Source: Holosporaceae bacterium (lineage in GTDB: Bacteria > Pseudomonadota > Alphaproteobacteria > UBA3830). From it: a stretch of DNA of 10,216 bases. Below are positions 7,194 through 10,216 of this stretch, one piece after another. Under the pieces are notes generated by a model that worked only from the letters and a program-made list of their open reading frames with translations, was not told the origin of the DNA and ran no database searches. The position numbers and the translations under genes are program-made. The stretch lies in the NCBI GenBank assembly GCA_031284345.1, contig JAITAC010000021.1, positions 1 through 10,216 of the forward strand, given 5' to 3'. Position 1 is the stretch's first letter. Each line of letters starts with the position of its first letter.

Positions 7194-8573
7194 ATGATAA
7201 TAGACATACTTTATTTGGTTGCGGCTGTGTGTTTCATATTCGCCCTGAGGGGATTGTCGTCTCCCAAGTCTGCATTCTATGGAAATTGCTGCGGCATTGC
7301 TGGAATTGTGTTGGCTTGCATAGCTACGTATATTTCTTTGGACATTTCCAATATTGTTCTCACACTTGTGGCCGTTGCGATTGGCGCTGGAATAGGCACA
7401 TACATTGCCGGCAACGTCTCCATGACGGCTCTTCCGCAATTGGTGGCCGGATTTCACAGTCTGGTTGGATTGGCGGCGGTGCTGGTTGCATTTGCGGCGT
7501 ACTTTGCTCCAGGATCGTTCCATCTGAACGAAATCTATGGCATATGCAAGTCCAGTTTGATTGAAATGGGATTAGGGGCCGCTATTGGTGCCGTGACATT
7601 TTCCGGAGCTATGGTGGCATTTTTTAAATTGGAAGGATTGTATAAGGGAACTTTAATTCCAGCTTACGTTAATGCCCTGTTGCTATCGTTGCTGATGTGT
7701 GTATTAACGTATTTTGTTACCACCAATAGTAGTACAGCATTTGTAGTTCTTGCGATTTTTTCATTTTTATTCGGCATAACACTGATAGCGCCAATTGGCG
7801 GAGCGGATATGCCCGTGATAGTGTCCATGTTGAATTCTTACTCCGGATGGGCGGCGACCGGCATTGGATTTACGTTGCACAGCGATCTGCTCATAATTAC
7901 CGGAGCCATTGTTGGCACCAGTGGCGCCATTCTCAGCTATATCATGTGCAAAAGCATGAATCGATCCCTGCTGAATGTCATACTCGCCAACGGACAGTAT
8001 GGAATTGCAGCGGAATCCACTGATGCATTAGCAAAATCCAAGTCCTACAAAAACGGATCGGCGGAAGATATCGCCTTCCTAATAAAAAATGCCGAATCCG
8101 TCATAATTGTTCCCGGATACGGCATGGCAACGTCTCAGGCACAGCATGCACTGAAGGAAATGGGCGATGTTCTCAAAAAAGAAGGCAGGAAAGTCCGCTA
8201 TGCCATTCATCCGGTGGCAGGACGCATGCCAGGGCATATGAATGTCCTGCTGGCGGAAGCTAATGTCCCCTATGAAGATGTCTTTGAGCTGGACGAAATT
8301 AACCGAGACTTCGCTTCTTGCGACGTAGCCTATGTGATCGGCGCCAACGACGTCACAAATCCCGCTGCTAAGTACGACTCCTCCAGCTCCATCTACGGTA
8401 TGCAGATCCTCGAGGTGGAAAAAGCTAAGACTGTCGTGTTCCTTAAAAGATCCATGGGAGCCGGATATGCCGGCGTGGATAATGAACTGTTCTACGCACC
8501 TAATACCATGATGCTCCTGGGAGACGCCAAAAAAACAACTGAAGAAGTAATAAAAGCATTGCAAAATATCTAG
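7194..8573 (+). CDS. pntB: NAD(P) transhydrogenase subunit beta (PntB)
   Basis: PntB forms the rest of the membrane proton channel (domain II) and carries the NADP(H)-binding domain III exposed to the cytoplasm. The 459-aa protein begins with about nine hydrophobic segments. These include ALPQLVAGFHSLVGLAA (79-95), whose H88 corresponds to the proton-path histidine (H91 in E. coli), and MLNSYSGWAA (212-221), whose N214 corresponds to the conserved channel Asn. Domain III has GYGMA (308-312), HPVAGRMPGHMNVLLAEA (339-356), VIGANDVTNPAA (381-392) and KRSMGAGYAGVDN (418-430), the NADP-binding loops of the family. Everything expected for an active beta subunit is present and the length is typical. 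It follows pntAB with its ribosome site over the pntAB stop. No terminator is recognisable in the AT-rich sequence after its stop. Confidence 0.97.
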   Translation: MIIDILYLVAAVCFIFALRGLSSPKSAFYGNCCGIAGIVLACIATYISLDISNIVLTLVAVAIGAGIGTYIAGNVSMTALPQLVAGFHSLVGLAAVLVAFAAYFAPGSFHLNEIYGICKSSLIEMGLGAAIGAVTFSGAMVAFFKLEGLYKGTLIPAYVNALLLSLLMCVLTYFVTTNSSTAFVVLAIFSFLFGITLIAPIGGADMPVIVSMLNSYSGWAATGIGFTLHSDLLIITGAIVGTSGAILSYIMCKSMNRSLLNVILANGQYGIAAESTDALAKSKSYKNGSAEDIAFLIKNAESVIIVPGYGMATSQAQHALKEMGDVLKKEGRKVRYAIHPVAGRMPGHMNVLLAEANVPYEDVFELDEINRDFASCDVAYVIGANDVTNPAAKYDSSSSIYGMQILEVEKAKTVVFLKRSMGAGYAGVDNELFYAPNTMMLLGDAKKTTEEVIKALQNI

Positions 8574-8662
8574 AAACTGATCTTACTAGTCATAGTATTA
8601 TGTAACTTGCTGATTTTGATATGTATTTTGTTTTTTTATTAGCTGTATTTGTTTATTAGTTT

Positions 8663-8884
8663 TTGACTATCGAGTTTGGGATCGTAAAGTCGAACAGCGA
8701 GCGCGATACGCAAACCAGTTTGTGGGTCACGACGCATATTCCTGAAATGACTATGTACTAATCCAAAACTCTTATCTCATATTTCTTATTCAATTCGCAA
8801 TGGGTTTATGGTTCCGAAGGCCTGCTTGATGCGAAATCGGCCGCCGGATACGCGGAAACTATATCTCGACATGCGCTTAATTGA
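8663..8884 (+). pseudogene. Possible decayed coding block in the 8574-9090 gap
   Basis: This stretch is about 50-53% G+C in hand-counted 60-nt pieces (30/60 at 8681-8740, 32/60 at 8821-8880). The flanks are about 22% (13/60 at 8581-8640) and 23% (14/60 at 8941-9000). One plus-strand frame runs from a TTG at 8663 to a TGA at 8882-8884 with a single internal TAA (8759-8761), giving roughly 32 and 40 codons. The antisense frame sharing the same codon boundaries is also largely open: it has two stops near 8780-8795 and a 32-codon ATG segment at 8639-8737 that reads like protein. I recognise no family in either direction, so strand and identity are uncertain. It could be a gene remnant or an unrecognised structured RNA. 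The 8574-8662 part of the gap is AT-rich and shows nothing. Confidence 0.25.
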
Positions 8885-8920
8885 AAACAATATCCTTATG
8901 TGAGCAATTGCTGTTTTTCA
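8882..8920. repeat. Imperfect inverted repeat with an internal palindrome
   Basis: TGAAAACA (8882-8889) is matched by TGTTTTTCA (8912-8920), its reverse complement with one extra T. Between them lies the perfect 10-bp palindrome AGCAATTGCT (8903-8912). There is no T-run on either side, so it is not a normal terminator. It sits at the right edge of the GC-rich remnant and could be a junction scar or a protein site. Confidence 0.3.
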
Positions 8921-8958
8921 GTCCGTTGTCCACAATAATTAAAATATTAAAATCAAGC

Positions 8959-8987
8959 TTGGCATAAGATATAATATCTAGTACAAT
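8959..8987 (+). promoter_or_regulatory. Strong-looking sigma-70 promoter for the secreted-protein gene
   Basis: TTGGCA (8959-8964; 5 of 6) and TACAAT (8982-8987; 5 of 6) are separated by exactly 17 nt, the best promoter match in the window. Start would be near 8994, giving a leader of about 97 nt before the ATG at 9091. A second, weaker reading is TTAAAA (8947-8952), 17 nt, TATAAT (8970-8975). Confidence 0.55.
8967..8979. repeat. 13-nt palindrome in the promoter spacer
   Basis: AGATAT-A-ATATCT is a perfect inverted repeat with a one-base centre at 8973. It lies between the -35 and -10 of the promoter above, where a bound repressor or activator could act. Being AT-only except for one G and one C, it could also be chance in this AT-rich tract. 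Confidence 0.35.
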
Positions 8988-8999
8988 TCGTTATACGAA
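8987..8999. repeat. 13-nt inverted repeat at the predicted transcription start
   Basis: TTCGT-TAT-ACGAA has perfect 5-bp arms and begins at the last base of the -10. Its centre (8993) is 20 nt from the centre of the spacer palindrome, close to two helical turns. This is a typical operator position, but no regulator is identified. Confidence 0.35.
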
Positions 9000-9023
9000 A
9001 AGAAATAATTTTTGTATTTTATA

Positions 9024-9050
9024 GGATTATATGGTAATAATCCGTTTTTT
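9024..9050 (+). terminator. Terminator-like hairpin in the leader (possible attenuator)
   Basis: GGATTAT (9024-9030) pairs perfectly with ATAATCC (9037-9043) around the 6-nt loop ATGGTA. One G follows and then six T (9045-9050). This is the layout of an intrinsic terminator, although the stem is short and AT-rich. It lies about 30-56 nt after the predicted start and 40 nt before the ATG of the next gene. It could therefore abort transcription in the leader or end a short RNA of roughly 57 nt. Confidence 0.5.
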
Positions 9051-9090
9051 GAATTAAGTCAATATAGTTAAGAATAAGGAGTAATGTGTT

Positions 9091-9975
9091 ATGATAAAAT
9101 GTGTAAAAGAGATTTTGCTAGCAGTAAACTGTATGCTGGCTCTGAGTCTGTTACCTTCTCAATGTTACGGTATGAGCTCATGTCCGACAGTTTTGAACGA
9201 CAACTTTTTTGGAGACAGCAGATATGAATATGGATATGCCTCATTTACTTTGGCAGGAGGGCGGAAATGTATATCTGCCTATGATATCTATAATGATCCC
9301 TTCAACGATAAGCGCGTAGGAGTTGATGTTGATTTTTCCTCCAAAAAACCTGTCCTTAAATGCACTGCGCAAAAAGATGCATTCTCATTTAAAAAAGCAT
9401 TCTATAATAGTGAGATAGATGGGAGATTCATGTTTTTAAGGAATTTGACTTCTGATGATAAGAATGTTTACTTTGAGATAGCGGCTTGCTATCTTGAAAT
9501 GGACGGAAAAATGTTTTTAAGATTGCCCATAAATGGCTATAGGTCACTATGCGCTGTCGTTTCATTGGGCATTGATCCGGACAAAATAGGTTATCTGCGC
9601 GAACACGGATATGGAACGGAACACGAGGAATCAATGTGGCAAAACATGGCTGATGATTTTTTACTGAACATACATGGTGCTATGGGATACGCTGGTGAAA
9701 AACATACCATTGGTAAGGAAGTTGATGTTTGGAAATGTACTAAAAATGCCGAAAATATCATGGATGTCTACTATTGTTCTGCTCATGCTATTCCAAAAGA
9801 TAGTAGATATGCTAAATATCATGCAACACCTATAATTCCACTAGTAACCGATATCGCAAGCGGTAGCTTGCGCGTAGACGAGCGCTACATTGGACTAGTA
9901 AAGAGGATTGTCGTGGCTAACTTAAATAGCGGTGGTTATGTAGGAAGTAGTTTGTCGAATCTTGACGATATTTAG
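9091..9975 (+). CDS. Hypothetical protein, probably secreted, cysteine-containing
   Basis: I do not recognise this 294-aa protein. It starts with a likely Sec signal peptide: K3 and K6, a hydrophobic core (about 8-21), and possible cleavage after CYG at 25-27. The -1 position before C25 is Gln, so a lipobox is unlikely. The mature part has seven cysteines (C31, C60, C91, C133, C154, C216, C229), many Tyr, Asp and Gly residues, and no further membrane span. It would fit an exported, possibly disulfide-stabilised soluble protein. The ATG has AAGGAG (9076-9081) 9 nt upstream. Base composition is more AT-rich than the mur and trxB genes, and it lies alone behind its own promoter and leader hairpin, suggesting an accessory or acquired gene. 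It could be an effector or an envelope protein; the sequence alone does not say. Confidence 0.8.
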   Translation: MIKCVKEILLAVNCMLALSLLPSQCYGMSSCPTVLNDNFFGDSRYEYGYASFTLAGGRKCISAYDIYNDPFNDKRVGVDVDFSSKKPVLKCTAQKDAFSFKKAFYNSEIDGRFMFLRNLTSDDKNVYFEIAACYLEMDGKMFLRLPINGYRSLCAVVSLGIDPDKIGYLREHGYGTEHEESMWQNMADDFLLNIHGAMGYAGEKHTIGKEVDVWKCTKNAENIMDVYYCSAHAIPKDSRYAKYHATPIIPLVTDIASGSLRVDERYIGLVKRIVVANLNSGGYVGSSLSNLDDI

Positions 9976-9996
9976 TATGTATATGCATCCATCAAT

Positions 9997-10018
9997 GGTG
10001 GAATAGAAATATTCCACC
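9997..10018. repeat. Perfect 9-bp hairpin with GAAA loop after the secreted-protein gene
   Basis: GGTGGAATA (9997-10005) pairs perfectly with TATTCCACC (10010-10018) around GAAA, a GNRA-type tetraloop. It begins 22 nt after the stop codon of the preceding gene. No T-run follows on either strand, so it is better read as a stable 3' end or processing structure, or a rho-type/3' protective hairpin, than as an intrinsic terminator. Confidence 0.5.
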
Positions 10019-10216
10019 CAGTAGTAGTGCAGAACAGGAAAATACCATCTAATACAAATCCAAAGAAAATATTTTTTTCAAAAACACTAGGAAAATTAAG
10101 AGTTTATTAATTATTTTTGTGTATAACTGTATTCAGTTTTGCAAATGGTTTGCTGAACATTCATACAAAGAGGAGAGCAAAAAAGGAAAATACAGTAAAA
10201 ATAGTGTGTATTGCAC
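10019..10216. other. AT-rich right edge without a supportable gene
   Basis: No complete gene, RNA gene or repeat is convincing here. Purine-rich words that could serve as ribosome sites (AGGAG at 10171-10175, AAGG at 10183-10186) occur near the end, and two plus-strand frames stay open to the edge, one possibly from a GTG at 10119. A gene may start just beyond the window, but nothing decides this. Confidence 0.3.

Noticed and set aside
8661-8740. tRNA or other standard RNA gene in the GC-rich island
   Set aside because: No cloverleaf arms, no T-loop GTTCRA-type motif and no CCA end could be found.
9064-9090. ATG at 9084 as the start of the secreted-protein gene
   Set aside because: It is in another frame from the 294-aa ORF. 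The ATG at 9091 gives the signal peptide and suits AAGGAG.
10119-10216. Partial plus-strand gene running off the right edge from a GTG at 10119
   Set aside because: Two different frames are open to the edge, neither has a good start with a well-placed ribosome site, and the products are uninformative.

Overview
This is a chromosomal segment from a bacterium, most likely an alphaproteobacterium. Three things point that way. The proton-translocating transhydrogenase is made of separate subunits (a small membrane alpha-2 subunit followed by the beta subunit). The murG-murC-murB order matches the 3' half of the alphaproteobacterial division/cell-wall (dcw) cluster. Era carries the motif wording GETNAGKS and KAIGEAAR. 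Fragmentation of normally conserved neighbourhoods and an AmpG-like permease would suit a host-associated lineage such as Holosporales or Rickettsiales, but nothing here proves that. No rRNA, tRNA, CRISPR array, phage gene or intact insertion sequence was found.

Positions 1-3358 (minus strand) hold a compact murG-murC-murB operon for the last cytoplasmic and inner-leaflet steps of peptidoglycan precursor synthesis. MurG adds GlcNAc to lipid I. MurB and MurC make UDP-MurNAc-L-Ala. murG starts with TTG and overlaps murC (GTG start) by 20 nt; murC and murB are 2 nt apart. A divergent promoter region separates murG from era (3474-4343, plus), a ribosome-assembly GTPase. Converging on era is an AmpG-family permease (4429-5646, minus), which would carry muropeptides or a related solute into the cytoplasm.

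After a second divergent promoter region comes a plus-strand redox block: trxB, pntAB and pntB (5828-8573). The transhydrogenase uses the proton gradient to make NADPH and thioredoxin reductase consumes it, so the grouping makes metabolic sense. The third subunit, the NAD(H)-binding alpha-1 protein PntAA, is absent from the window.

Positions 8574-10216 differ in character. A 517-nt gap has AT-rich ends (about 22-23% G+C by hand count) around a block of about 50% G+C that looks like a decayed gene. It is followed by a good sigma-70-type promoter carrying two short palindromes, a terminator-like hairpin in the transcribed leader, and then an unrecognised, probably secreted, cysteine-containing protein of 294 aa. 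A perfect 9-bp hairpin follows that gene, and the last 200 nt are AT-rich with no gene I can support. This right-hand part is the accessory, least explained piece of the window.
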